Of a stretch of DNA of 64,000 nt, positions 25,755-37,852 are shown piece after piece. The stretch comes from Owenia fusiformis (lineage: Eukaryota; Annelida; Polychaeta; Sabellida; Oweniidae): assembly GCA_903813345.2 (NCBI GenBank), contig CAIIXF020000010.1, positions 30,994,828 through 31,058,827 on the forward strand, in the 5' to 3' direction. Made by a program: the position numbers and the translations under genes. Below the pieces are notes generated by a model. That model saw nothing but the letters and a program-made list of their open reading frames with translations. It searched no databases and was not told where the DNA came from. Within the stretch, counting starts at the first letter, position 1. The number at the start of each line of letters is the position of its first letter.

Positions 25755-26308
25755 CAGGGTGGAAAAAAATGGAAACCCGTATACCATTCTTCTAATATCT
25801 TTGTCACTTTAGAAATAACTACCTGATATTTTTTACTCATTTGTACATCATTCAATTTCCTACCAGTCCACTTTATATCATGACCATCGAATTGATAGTC
25901 ACAATGTCACAACACTTTAAAGAACATGCCCTAGTTGCCACTTCTGCGCTGTCGGGAAACTTGCACTCGCGTTGTCCAAAATGTCCCTACCTCTGGAGAT
26001 ATAGCAAACATAGAGTGTATGAGAATAACCTCAGGACAATTGCAAACCTCAAAAATGAGATCATCCATTCAGACCATACCTGCTGAGGAATGCTTTCGGG
26101 TCATTGGCAACTGTACAGGTTTGTGATGATGGCCGAACCTGAAGCATGTTATTCAGTGCTGTAAAACTGTGACTATAAGTCTGATGGTCGTGAATTATGG
26201 TAGGGTGGCAGAAAATTGAATGATGTACATATGTGTGAAATATCAGGGAGTGATTTTAAAACGACAAAGACATAAAGAAAATGCAGGGTTTCCGTTTTGA
26301 CCACCCTG
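25755..26308 (+). mobile_element. Mariner/Tc1-type element with transposase relic
   Basis: Ends CAGGGTGG..AAA..GGAAACCC are inverted and flanked by TA (25753-25754 and 26309-26310). The inverted similarity continues inward for about 130 bp. In the middle, two plus-strand frames together resemble the C-terminus of a mariner transposase: YLWRYSKHRVYENNLRTI then NLKNEI, followed in another frame by QTIPAEECFRVIGN. The usual form is FLWGYLKSKVY..LKERI..IPADM..RVMENF. The catalytic part is absent, so it is a short dead derivative. A half copy lies at 37652-37850. Confidence 0.75.
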
Positions 26309-26309
26309 T

Positions 26310-27019
26310 ACATAAATAATGTGTTTTTCATAAACAATATTCTTTCAAGTGAAGTATTCATGATGATAAAAATATCAATCGAACAATTTGAAAATTATGA
26401 ATAGGGACCCAGTGTCAACAATTTTACCAAAATGTTGAACCTATTTACTCAAACGAGGATCTTTTTTCTGATTGGTTTTGCATGAAAATATTATCCAACA
26501 AGGGGTCTAAAACTTTTTCAAAAGTAGAATGGTATTGAAAGTCTAGTTTTGAAGATATCAATTTTCCTTTTGGCATTTGTGCTTATATATTAGATGACAA
26601 AAAAATATGCTGAAACAGTGGATAGCACGAATTTTCCCTATAGGAAAATAACATGAGATATGTGTTTTTACGTTGCTTTTCAATACCCATCCCCTATCGG
26701 AAATTGTTAATATTGTAGAAATTTTCGATATGTTTAAATTGAGAAAAACAAGATCCTCTTTTTAGAAAAAAGCCTAACATTTTTTTTAAATGGCCAAGGT
26801 TAATTTTTGAGAGTCGGGTTGATTTTTTACTATCATGGGAACTTCACTCGTGAAAACATATTGTTTTATAAAAACCACTGTAGTTAATGCCAGAAAGTAA
26901 ATATGCTGAAAGATGTAACCATCTAAAATCATTTGCTATACTGCATATATACTTTTGCTGAAGTCTTACTGGCAAACGTTATGTTGATCGTTCGTATAAA
27001 TGGTATAAGGTCAAGGTCG
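26310..27019. other. Unassigned non-coding DNA
   Basis: No exon, RNA gene or repeat could be supported in this stretch. Confidence 0.3.
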
Positions 27020-27235
27020 TGACCTTTTACCCGTGTTTTCGGCGTGTGTTTTTAATACCATTCAGCGTGTTTTCGCGCGTTTTAGAGCGCATGTAATAAC
27101 GCATGTAGTTTCTCACATGTAATCGCGTGTAAAAATGCGTGTTGTAACGCGTTTAATTTCTCAAACGTGTTACGCGTGTATGAACGCGTGTAAAGAACGC
27201 TTAATATCCATAGTTACCGCGTGTTATTTCTCCCA
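27020..27235. other. CpG-dense patch of degenerate ACGCGTGT motifs
   Basis: In strongly AT-rich surroundings, this stretch is packed with GCGTGT, CGCGTGT and ACGCGT words. Exact ACGCGT lies at 27147-27152, 27172-27177 and 27184-27189. Spacing is irregular, so it is not a clean microsatellite. ACGCGT is the core of the yeast MluI cell-cycle box; a role here is not implied by that alone. Confidence 0.5.
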
Positions 27236-27387
27236 CTCAGCCATAAAAGATCACACATCTGACGGCTTACGTTACTGATTACCTATTTCATGGTTTAATT
27301 TGTATAACCTCAAATGACATTGTTTCGTTCCACAATTTGAAATGATCAATATTATCCTTGGAATTATACGCATTCGTTCTTGGGCAG

Positions 27388-27558
27388 CGATAACCACGGG
27401 GGTAAAGCAGACCCGATGATGCAATGAGCTTGCTCGGCGGTATCATGACTGTGTAACGGGTCGTGATGTATAAGTGAGCTCGGCGGTAGCTTCAAACAAC
27501 GCGGATCCTCAAGGCATGTGCTCATGGTATCATCGTGGCTTAACACCCGTGGATAACG
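27388..27558. repeat. GC-rich structured hairpin of about 170 nt
   Basis: The arms 27388-27429 and 27520-27558 pair well: CCACGGG, TAAAGC or TTAAGC, CGATGATG or CGATGATA, and ATGAGC occur in order on one side and as reverse complement on the other. Inside, ATCATGAC and GTCGTGAT form a further stem (with G-T), and CTCGGCGGTA occurs twice. It matches no RNA family I recognise. Its composition and layered pairing stand out from the AT-rich flank. Confidence 0.5.
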
Positions 27559-27559
27559 T

Positions 27560-29015
27560 TCAATTACTTTTTATTGTTCGTCATTTTGATGATCAATTTA
27601 CACAATATGAGCAACGTGCCTGAAGTGTCATTTGCAATTTGTTATTTTACTTAACTTCTTAAATTGTGAACTATCTGGTTTTCATATGACGATTTTCTAT
27701 GATTTCAATTTTCAACTTAACACCGTAAGTTGTTTTTTCAATCCGATTCTGGGTTCAATTTTCACACTTGCGTTAATTGCGTTTATACGTATACCAGATC
27801 ACGTCGTCATTTAGTTTAGAACGCACTGTCCGTTGATACGGGCGTTGAATAAATGGATGATTTGGGGTTAACAAACATGCAGAAAGAAGTGTTATTGACC
27901 TCAATGGGCCATTTGCCAATTCTCCTTTGTTTGTTTTCTGTCGTGTGTAATCAAAAGAGACGTATTTTCTGTTAAACAAGCCTTATCTTTTAAAACACTT
28001 TGTTGCCCTTATTTAACATTGCAATATTGTCACTAATGATTAGCTACAAAGTAGTGTCCGCCATGCCAGTTCCCATACATGTCACTCGATGAGCGAACTA
28101 AAAGAGAACAAAAATAACAAAATATATAATAATTGTCCTATGTACAAAACGTTTAAGCATTATCTTAATTAAGTATCTGTTACTATATATATGTATAAGA
28201 CGTTTAAGTGGATACGATTTATATCATTGACAAATGTGCGTGGCAAAACTTATGTTACAAAAAGTGATGAAACAGAATTTATCAATGTAAAATATTGCCA
28301 TTATTCCTAGCACGCTTGGGATCATCTTTAATAAAGTATAATACTGTTTGCAAGTACATTGGCCTAGTTCATTACATATTAACATTATAACAGTGATTAA
28401 ATATGGTCCCTTATGTGCTAGAAACAAGCTTTATGGACCAAGAGCACTGTTTTATGATTTCCCATTGAACAATTACTTGTCCCTTGTTTATCGATTGTCG
28501 TGTTAAGACTCGGAAGATCCTAATTAAGCTGTACCATGATATGGTACACTAATATGTTAAAGTGGAAAGATAGTATAGGATTTAATTAGATAACTTACCT
28601 ATTATCTATTGTAACCTTGGCATAAATATGTACGTTACTTTGTAACAGTTCTCACATACCGTTAGCTTTGTGAAATACTATGTAGATAGGAATGTACCTC
28701 CGATCCGTAAAACGTATGTGATATATGACACAATTACTATATTTGACCTGTTATTTTGAAATGAAGAGGACAAACCATCCGAACTTTGGTTTTTACACCC
28801 GCTTTTGATTGTAATTTTAGGTGGTCATTTCCAGTATCAGGGCAGTCCGCACATGGGTAAAAATCTTCAAAATTGAAAAGGGTGTATCTTGATACCCCTC
28901 CCAAAACAACTGAAAATTCTCTAGAGCATACCCCCATATGCTATGTATTATAATAGCTTACATCTCCTAGAATACTGTTCAATGTAAAACTATGTAGCAA
29001 ACTCACACACTAATT
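27560..29015. other. Unassigned non-coding DNA
   Basis: Only short frames without domains (for example 27773-27979, 28224-28427, 28737-28937) are present. No repeat structure was noticed. Confidence 0.35.
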
Positions 29016-29017
29016 AG

Positions 29018-29722
29018 CCCAATTTACACTACGCGCAACATTCCTAGACGTTTTTGCTAAAACGTTTTAGAAAAATTAAGTTGAGTTTACATTACCATTT
29101 CAAGACGTCTTAGGAATTAAGATCGAGTTTACACCTGTTTTCCTAAAACGTTTTTAAGATATGTAGGTATACATGTAAAATGAAAAAAGAAGTTCAGTAC
29201 TGCTTGAAGAACGGCTCAGTCAATATAGCTATTCCTTTTCCGCTTCTATACTTTGTACCCGACTTAGTACTAAAGAATGCTTCGGTTTCAGAAAAAATAT
29301 GCCCTAAAGACGGCATTGTTAAAAGCATGAAAGAGAGCAGGAAGATTTTATGCATAAATTAGGATTATGATAAATCGCCAGGCAAATAAGTTCTTCTCAA
29401 TAATTTTGGGATGATATTGGGAACAAGGGATAAGACAAAATAAAGGACCATGCGACATATGTTAATGGAAAGTTTCAAATGTTTCGTTCGGCGCAACGCA
29501 AAAAACCGGGCTAAGAGCTCTTAGCTAAAACCGATGGATTTACACTCGCTTGTGAAACGTTTTAACGCTAAGACATCTTGGCTATGACTAGGGTCCTAAA
29601 ACGTTTTAGCTAAGCGCTCTTAGCCGAGAGCTCTTGAGTAAATCTGGATTTACATTACATTTGTAAAACATTTTAACGCTAAAACGTTTTAGCTAAGACG
29701 TCTTAGCGCGCAAATGTAAATC
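29018..29722. mobile_element. Palindrome-rich foldback element
   Basis: Ends with TTTACAc..GCGC and inverted TTGCTAAAACGTTTTAG lie at 29018-29070 and 29672-29722. Inside the ends are perfect 14-bp palindromes on one pattern, CTAAnnnnnnTTAG. CTAAAACGTTTTAG occurs at 29057-29070, 29596-29609 and 29679-29692. CTAAGAGCTCTTAG is at 29511-29524 and CTAAGACGTCTTAG at 29693-29706. CTAAGCGCTCTTAG (29610-29623) is a near-palindrome. The frame at 29180-29362 is short and without a domain. Confidence 0.6.
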
Positions 29723-30169
29723 CAACAATTGTTTCTTTACGACCAATCTGTACTAATGCAAATATGAAATGTAGACATGACATTTTGTAAAGATGTAAAC
29801 CGATGTAGATGTATTTTGTTAATATATTCATTACATAGAGCAAAAGTACGCAACATTAGTTAATCTTTATGTTCCACCATAACTGCTCATTTAAAAAGGT
29901 TGATTGTATCTGTTATACAAATTGCAAATACTGTAGAAAATTGTAAATAAATACCTTGAATATATGCATCATATTCATATAAAGGACTTCATCTTTGGCT
30001 CATTTAATATAACCACTTATCAAAAGAACTGATCATATCATTAAAGGTTTGCCGCAAGTTATACGATTTTCAAAAATTCATCAAATTTATCATCAGTTTT
30101 CGACCTATTGTAATCGAGGAAAAAATGGAAAATTTTGGAGGTTTTTGAAAATCATATAACTTGCGGTAA

Positions 30170-30771
30170 ACTAACCATTTCCCACTGGTAAACATGGGAA
30201 TGTCGATTTTCAAAAATTTATCAAAATCATCAATGTTCGACCTATTGTAATTGAGGAAAAAATTGAGATAATTTCAAAGTATTGGAAATAAAGTCAAATT
30301 ACATTACCATCAATAGTTTATGTATTTTCATCGCAGGTTAAGTAAATAAAAATACAAAGGTAAAGAGACTTTAACACGTAATTCAATGGGGAGCTAAGGT
30401 TGCCAAACTTATGGAGGGGAGTGTATGTTTCATTGCATTTGAAATTACCCCTGGGAATTACCAGTGTGTCATGTAAAACTACCATATGAACTAGGTAATT
30501 TTAAAGTAAGAATGACCTTACACTCCCCTCCATAAGTTTGGCAACCTTTTTTCCCCATTGAACTACGTGTTAAAGCCTCTTTACTTTTGAATTTTTATTT
30601 ACTTAACCTGCGATGAAAATACTTATTCTATTGATGGAAACGTAATTTGACTTTAATTCCAATACCTCCAAATTTTCCTCAATCGCAATAGGTCGAAAAT
30701 TGATGATGAATTTGATGAAATTTTGAAAATCGACATTCCCATGTCAACCAATGGGAAATAGTAGGTTTGTC
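30170..30771. mobile_element. Inverted-repeat element with arms of about 260 bp
   Basis: The left arm (about 30170-30425) and right arm (about 30515-30771) are reverse complements around an 80-bp spacer. Shared blocks include ACATGGGAATGTCGATTTTC, TTCGACCTATTG, GGTTAAGTAAATAAAAAT, TTAACACGTA and GGTTGCCAAACTTATGGAGG. An additional partial left-arm copy lies just before it (30050-30165). No coding potential. Confidence 0.7.
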
Positions 30772-31129
30772 GCAAGTCATATGACAAAATATCGATCCAT
30801 CCGAGTCCTTGCAAAAAATACGAGTTAGGCAGGCAATTGAATTTGCTAACTTAATTTACCAAAAAATTGATATGTTTCTTCAGGTTCAACAAAGTTATAA
30901 GGCTTTAAAGTCAAAATTGTTTTCCAAAAGACCTCTCCCATTGAAATAACACAGGAGGCGAAAAATTATTTTCAAAAATGACTTTGAAGCGCTGTAACTT
31001 TTATATTCATCAAATAAACTAAACACATAGTGTTAAAAAAGTTAGACAATTCAATTTTCTATATAAAAATATTTTTTGCTAAATCTTTTACTGAAACGAT
31101 ATCCTGATTTCTGATTTGCCCCGAACCCT

Positions 31130-31392
31130 CCATTTCCCATTGGATTACATGGGAATGACGATATTTAAAAATTCATCAAATTTATCATCAATTTTCGACC
31201 TATTGTAATTGAGGATAAAAATTGAAAAAATTTGAAGGTATTGGAAATAAAGTCATGTTACGTTTCCCTTTATATTATAAGTTATTTCATCGCCGGTTAA
31301 GTAAATAAAAATTCAAACGTAAAGAGGCTTTAACACGTAGTTCAATGGGGAAAAAAGGTTGCCAAACTTATGGAGGGTAGTGTATGTTAACA
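31130..31392 (+). repeat. Third arm of the 30.2-30.8 kb inverted-repeat family
   Basis: This repeats the left-arm order: ACATGGGAATGACGAT, TTTTCGACCTATTG, GGTTAAGTAAATAAAAAT, AGAGGCTTTAACACGTAG, GGTTGCCAAACTTATGGAGG. It then stops at GTGTATGTTA without a partner arm. It is a solo arm or a remnant of a second full element. Confidence 0.6.
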
Positions 31393-34300
31393 CCGTAAGG
31401 TGTACCATATATACCGCGCGCGGTATTATATTACTCAAATTACCTTTTATATAGATACCACACACAGCATTTCATTACTAAAATTACATCTCATTAAGCG
31501 TAATTTCAAATGTGGTGCAGAACTTGTGGATATCAATTATTCAAAGTAAGCACAATAGACCATATGCCAAGGAAAGCCCTACCGTGTCCCACACTATGAT
31601 AACTTTCTTCCTAGCTTTAATTTCAGCTCTGGGTATATCTAGATATTTCATCTCGTTTCAAATTTCATCTTATTGTGATTTCTCTAAATTGTGGCGAGCC
31701 TATGGATTATAATCCTTATTATACCTGATGACATTGGCAATATATTATATGTCAATGACTTATGACAGTAACTTTTCCCACCTAATATCAAAGAAGATGT
31801 ACCATGATAATATTAGAGCAGGGTCTGATGATGACTGCCCATTTGTAACTCGATTGAAAAAACACTGACATTGCATTCAATAGTACAATATTGCAGTACA
31901 ATATCGGTCTGTGGTTCCGGATGCATATTCTATATATACTTTTATAGTACTATATACAAAGCTCAGTTTATCATCATGGAAAGTTATTGTATTTTGTCTG
32001 CATTGTTTCTATGTTTGCTCATTGTGAGTAGTGTAGATGTATATAATGTGAAAAATGACAATATCAAGAATGCATATCAAAAATCCAATATCAGAGGTGC
32101 GAACTGAGACCCTCATAGCGTTTGTGCCATCTATCAGATGGTAGCATCTGTCAATCAGTTTTAGTCTCAAAAAACTTGTCTGTGGGGCAGGTCTGTTGAT
32201 CTTTTCGTTGTTCTTTGTATACAAGATCCATCATTCTGTCAAAAAATTAGTTTGGAAGGATTAATGATGCCTTTCGATGAAGGCGAAAAGGGCTACCATT
32301 GAAAACTGTTTCAAGTCAAAGGATGGGGTGGAAGATGAATAGCAAAGGGAATAATAGACAAAGTTAAAGTTGGAGTCATGTAACTGTAAACAGCCCCTTG
32401 AACAAAAATTAATGAACTGCATTCGACTTAATTATCAATTCATTTAATGCTTGTCGAATTCAGTATTTCGGCTTCGAAAAACGGCTTCTTTCAGACTGTA
32501 AATAAGTGACATTTCTGTTGATACTGGAGTTTGGCGCGCTCTTTCTAATTTAACAACACTTGCATAATATCTAACCGATCTCTTTCATATTCATAGCTTT
32601 TGCTAATTATACCCTATACCCCTACATCAATAAAAAGCTTCAAATATTACGGCTTATCTATTTGTTTAGAAAATACTTGTCAATAAGCCTGTTTCAGACT
32701 GACATTGGTGAATTTTCCGTTGATACTGGATTTTGCGCATGCTGATTTTGATTTGACACTACTTAATATGTAACGTATCCCGTTCATATTTCTAGACTTG
32801 CTAATAACACCCTACAATTCCTCAATAATAATTTCCATAGAATTTGGTTGTTCTATTGCTGAAAAAATACCTGTCAAAAAGCAGCTCATTTTTTGGGATA
32901 CTCGATGTATGGAGGATACATAGAAGTGGCATGTAGCATTTGATATAAGTAGAATATATTGCCCATTATTTATTGAATTGTAAATGATTTATTACAGAAT
33001 ATTTGAGTACATCGTGTTCTCTTTCTATTATCGTCCATTTGGGTTCAATTTATTAGGATTATAACCTTGGCACTGGAACCTAAAAACGTAGATTCATGTT
33101 ATTAGGAAATTGCATTAGCGAGGTTAACTAATTGTATTGGACCACAAAAGACCAGACAATAGTAGCCGTGCCAAGGTTTTCCCCTATATGATATAATGCA
33201 CCCATGATGGCCTATTCCATGTATAATACAATTCCTTATCTTACAACTGATGACGGTGAACTAAGGAAATCAGATGCTACTGTACGTACTAACATATCAA
33301 TTCAGTAAAGCATGCGTCATCATGGTTATGATGAAATAATCTCACAGCCATAACCAAAAGCATTGGATTATCATGTGATCAAATATTTTCAGGGCTGTCA
33401 AGGTTTTTCTTCATTTAACGCTTATTTCAAGACAAGTTTGCACATACTTTCGCAAAGTGACATGCAAATAAAAATGATTTTTCACTTTTTTCCCGCGAAA
33501 TTATCTTCGTTCAATATTATCCTCGCTGTGTTATAGGTTATTTTAAACAATATCTTCGTATTAAACTTTTACAGTCGCAACATTTTCTATTCTAGAAAAT
33601 TTGTGTCGTTGTATACATCTGATAAATGGAGTTTATTATTTATCATAGTTATATTATTTTATTATGGAGAGAACCAATCACACTAATTAGAGGCAATCAC
33701 ACTTAGAGGCAACCAAACTTTTCAGAAAGGCCCCTTGTAGGTTAAACTTCCCAATTAAGAATCCCCAATCCCCATGAGACTCGATTAACCAATTTTCTTC
33801 TGAGATAATGATGTTTCATGATGTCCCAATAACAACATGAGGTTATGATGATATCCTAATGCTAAGTCAATTGTATCGAAGAAAAACATAAATTGAAAAA
33901 TGCCAGATGCGGTCAAGATACAAATTAAATTAATGATATCCTACAGAAGAGTTTTTGAACTTAACATGTGTGTAGCACACTTGGAAGGTGGACGTATGTG
34001 CGTATAGATCAATAACACGTATTGTAGGTTTAAAATTGTCTTTATTGTTAAATATACCAATGTCTGGAAACAAAAACAACAAACAATAACATATATACAA
34101 ACAAAACATAAAATCACACAAACAGACCATCGTTTCTTTATGAAACAAATGTTAATCATTAAATAAAGTTACCGGTTTACATAAATACACAAATTCAAAA
34201 TCACATCACTGCACAATGTGATGATTATAGGGAATACTAGTTATACACTTACGCAGTTGATAACTGCACATTGGTATTTTATGTTGGCAGCTTTACATGT

Positions 34301-34400
34301 TCATCTCACACTGGAATAAATAATAGCATAATGTTCATTGACGTTGGATATAATGTCCAATGATGAGAACATGTGTACACTCACATGGTCATAAAGATAT
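31393..34400. other. Non-coding stretch with one diverged repeat
   Basis: 32920-33130 is a diverged copy of the ancient repeat also seen at 13.3-13.6 kb and 61.6-62.0 kb. TGACATT...CTGTTGATACTGGA motifs recur at 32508-32530 and 32700-32730, a short internal duplication. No exon is supported. Confidence 0.4.
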
Positions 34401-34406
34401 ATGTCA

Positions 34407-34690
34407 GTTGAAGCACACAGCCATACAGAACTATGTCTGTTGAAGCACATGGTTATAGTTCAAAGGACTATGTATGTTGAAGCACATGGTTATAGTTCAA
34501 AGGACTATGTATGTTGAAGCACATGGTTATAGTTCAAAGGACCATGTATGTTGAAGCACATGGTTAAAGTTCAAAGGACCATGTATGTTGAAGCACATGG
34601 TTATAGTTCAAAGGACCATGTATGTTGAAGCACATGGTTATAGTTCAAAGGACCATGTATGTTGAAGCACATGGTTATAGTTCAAAGTTC
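34407..34690 (+). repeat. 37-bp minisatellite, about seven units
   Basis: Full units start at 34439, 34476, 34513, 34550, 34587, 34624 and 34661, exactly 37 bp apart. Each begins GTTGAAGCACATGGTTATAG and ends GGACCATGTAT or GGACTATGTAT. A diverged unit precedes them at 34407. Units differ by one or two bases. The frame at 34622-34819 starts in the array and is not a gene. Confidence 0.9.
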
Positions 34691-35032
34691 AACGAGACGC
34701 CATATTGGATTTGTAATTTTGTACAAAGATTGTGTATAGAAGAAACGGAAATTCCCCAAGCTAACACTAACGTTATTCTAAGTAACAAGATGCAATTATT
34801 TGGTACAAAATATATCTGACTTGTCAATTCTTAGCAAGTAAAACTACTCTATAAAAGTAATGATTTTGATTTCTGACTAACCTGTTTTTGTTATAACTCC
34901 TACTGCAGCAAAACTTTGTATCAAAATGTTGGGACTGATTGAAATAAATCTAGGTGTAGCTTTTATATTGGAAATCAAGTTTTACACTCATGCTAAAAGG
35001 AATATGTCCCTTTAGGAGCTCACAAATTATGA

Positions 35033-35192
35033 TTGGTTTATATTCAAATACAAGTTATTACAAAGTTGTCATTGGCTGAAATTGTGCAAATTGAACACAA
35101 TGTATAGTGGGATTGGTGTATATTCAAATACAAGTTATTACAAAGTTGTCATTGGCTGAAAATGTGCAAATCGAACACAATAAAAAGTGGGA
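35033..35192 (+). repeat. Two-unit tandem repeat, about 78 bp
   Basis: Both units carry TATTCAAATACAAGTTATTA, then CAAAGTTGTCATTGGCTGAA, then a GTGCAAAT-GAACACAAT block. They are nearly identical. Confidence 0.8.
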
Positions 35193-35897
35193 TTAGTGTA
35201 TGATTTCTGCATAACATGATTCTGTACTGGTATTCACTCAAGCGTATTAAACCTTCTATCAGCTAAAACTTGGCAATCAACACTGATGCTTAAAGGCTAT
35301 TGCTTTGTGTACAGCATTATAAACTTTGTATTCATTGAACCTTACTAGTTGAACATATTAAAGCCTAATGCTTTTTATAAATGAGAATATTACTTTTAAT
35401 TAAAATAGAGGTACGATATCACATGTGCAATACTTTTGCTCTATGGGATAGAAATTTCATCTTAGAAAAAAACAATTGAAATACACTTTCAATTTCTGAG
35501 GGGAACATTTCTTGATTATGCATCAAGTAAAAGACATATACATCGGAATGAGTTATCTAAAATCAATCCCAAATGGTTAGAATACGGATTCTTAAAATGT
35601 TTCACCTGGTTTTCAAAATTGTGGAGTCTGGCATACTCTTATTTTTGCAATACTAAACTAACAATGATAACAATACTGTTTTGAAGTTGATGGTTCCTGC
35701 TTGTCAGTCTTATGAAAGCATAACAATAGAATCAATCATCAACATCATACTTTAATAGGATTATGTTAAAATCTCACGTATGTGCATACCTCTTCATTGC
35801 TTAGTATTTATAGATATCGATCAAGTCCATCACGAATTAAACGGATGTAAAAAACACCAACATCATATGAAGATTAGCATTTGTTGTTGTTCTTTTT

Positions 35898-36598
35898 AGC
35901 TCACATGGTGAGCTTTTGCAGTCATTCACTTGTCCGTCTGTCTGTCCGTCCGTCCGTCGCCAATAGTGGCACGTTTTAAAACCTCTGTCGATAGGATTTC
36001 TGTTACATCAATACAGAAAACTCCCCTATGACTCAAAAGCTCGCCTATTTTCAAAATGGCCGACACTTTTGACCCATTTCCTAGCTTTACAAATACTTTT
36101 AGGTGTCCTGCATAGTAAAAATCCATGTCAATGTAAAGAGTAGTTGTATGATATAATTTTGTTACAAAAAATCAGCAAAAACTCTTATCCATTTTTTTAT
36201 TTTCAGCCATTTTACTAACATTTATTTGTCCACCTGACTCGCGAAATCCACTTTTCCGTCAAGATTAATATTGGCACGTGTTAAAACCTCTGTCGACAGG
36301 ATTCCTGTTTTAAGTTATTTCTGTTCAACATCAATACAGAAAACTCCCCTATGACTCCTGGTTCAAAAGCTCGCCTATTTTCAAAATGGCCGACATTTTT
36401 GTCTCGCGAAATTCACTTTTGACCGATTTCCTAGCTTTACAAATAATTTCAGGTGTCCTGTATTGTAAAAATTCATGTCAATGTAAAGAGTAGTTGTATT
36501 AAATAATTTTGTTACGAAAAATTGGCAAAAAATTGTATCCGTTTTTTTATTTTCTGTCATTTTAGCCATTATTCACTTTTGAGCAACACCATGTGAGC
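35898..36598. mobile_element. Inverted-repeat element beginning AGCTCACATGGTG with a (GTCC)n tract
   Basis: The ends AGCTCACATGGTG and CACCATGTGAGC are inverted. A (GTCC/GTCT)n run at about 35930-35957 follows the left end. This is the usual look of a family common in marine invertebrate genomes. The body is internally duplicated: 35965-36205 and 36265-36560 share GGCACGTTTTAAAACCTCTG-like starts, CAATACAGAAAACTCCCC, AAAATGGCCGACA and ATGTCAATGTAAAGAGTAG. The family assignment is from memory. Confidence 0.6.
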
Positions 36599-36715
36599 CC
36601 AGTACCCACGGTACTATTTTACTTATTTAAGGAAAAAAGACCAAGATTTTATGATTTATGGCGTAATATATGTTCGAAAATGATATTCTGTTCATTGTTA
36701 AAATACTGCAATCAT

Positions 36716-36762
36716 TTGTAATACGTATGTACGTATGCACGTATGTACGCATGTATGTATTT
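36716..36762. repeat. Tetranucleotide microsatellite (GTAC/GTAT type)
   Basis: Imperfect repeats of GTAT, GTAC and GCAC in a run beginning ATACGTATGTACGTATGC. No other feature is seen between 36600 and 37180. Confidence 0.6.
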
Positions 36763-37186
36763 GTGCAAAACCATTTACAAATTCTCTCCAAATATTGATA
36801 TATTTCTAACGACATTATCCTCATTATTCCAAACGAGTTTTTCAATACACTTTTCTTTGGTTTCCGAATTAACATTTATGTTTTTTAATGTTGGACTAAT
36901 GATGTCTTATTAAAAATCAAAACCACAGTCGCATAAAAGTAAAAGCCCGCCATTTTAAGGAGACGATTATTTGGAATAATTGTCCATTCTGGTTGTTCTT
37001 GGCATCTTTCAAAAGCTTTTGGACCAATCTTAGTTGAGAGGTTTGTATTCGTGTTTTAAGGTCCCTCATAGTGAGTTCTCCTTTTTAATAGTTGAAATAG
37101 GTGCTTTTATTTTTGTTTTAGAATTTCCAAAGTTTAACAAAGGTTCATACAATATCTATTAGTATTGCCATATTTGTAGTTTGCCA

Positions 37187-37650
37187 TCAGCTCAATGCAT
37201 GCTTCAGTTGGTTTATTGTTGATGAAAAGGTTTTCTCTGCTTTCAACTTTTTGTCATAACTAAAATACATTCGTAGAATTTCAATTTCTCGAACTTGACT
37301 AAATTTGCTTAATGTTCCAAACCTCACCAGGTCTTTACATATTTCAACCGTAAATAGCTCGGCTCTTTTAAAGTCTAAGTCATTGCATTTTTCCAGTACT
37401 TTTATTGATTTAAATATATAGTTTCTATCCTGAACAAGGAGCGTCATATCGCCTGCATATATGTTAAGTTTAATTTCTTTGTTTCCAAGTTGGCTTCCAT
37501 TTATCGATACGCCATCAATTGTGTTTTAATGGGCTTGAAAATCGATCGCAATATTAAAAAGAATCGGTGATAATGCGTCACCTTGTTTAATTCCCTTTTC
37601 TAACTTACATGTTTTTCCACAGAATTCAAACTTCAGCATTAAAGTAGTTA
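37187..37650 (-). pseudogene. LINE reverse transcriptase fragment
   Basis: Read on the minus strand, 37650-37447 contains LEKGIKQGDALSPILFNIAI, the conserved non-LTR reverse transcriptase block. A stop codon, then NTIDGVSING and LNIYAGDMTLLVQD follow. The catalytic box reads YAGD where active enzymes have Y(A/V)DD. The frame continues to 37187 as a helical region with many charged residues. It resembles the L1/Tx1 side of LINEs. The upstream part is missing, cut at a mariner-type half element (37652-37850). Confidence 0.75.
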
Positions 37651-37651
37651 T

Positions 37652-37852
37652 ACCGGGTGTCCCAAAAATTAGACACTTTTTGACAAGGCTATGACTATAA
37701 GGACTATCAATCTGATGGTCATGAAATATAGGAGGCTATTAAGAAATCAAATGATTTAATGTGTAATATATTTGGGAATTATTTTCAAAAATGACAACGA
37801 TATAAGGAAAATGTTGTAAGGGTCTTCGTTTTTACGACCCTGTACATCTCAA
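37652..37852. mobile_element. Half copy of the mariner-type element
   Basis: The sequence from ATGACTATAAGGACTATC to the end TTTTTACGACCCTGTACA matches the right arm of the element at 25755-26308: ATCTGATGGTCATGAA, AAATCAAATGATTTAATGTG, AAAATGACAA, AAGGAAAATG. The left boundary CGGGTGTCCCAAAAA looks like another transposon end. It abuts the LINE fragment. Confidence 0.55.

Noticed and set aside
34407-34690. CRISPR-like array
   Set aside because: Units are contiguous, without unique spacers, in a eukaryotic context.
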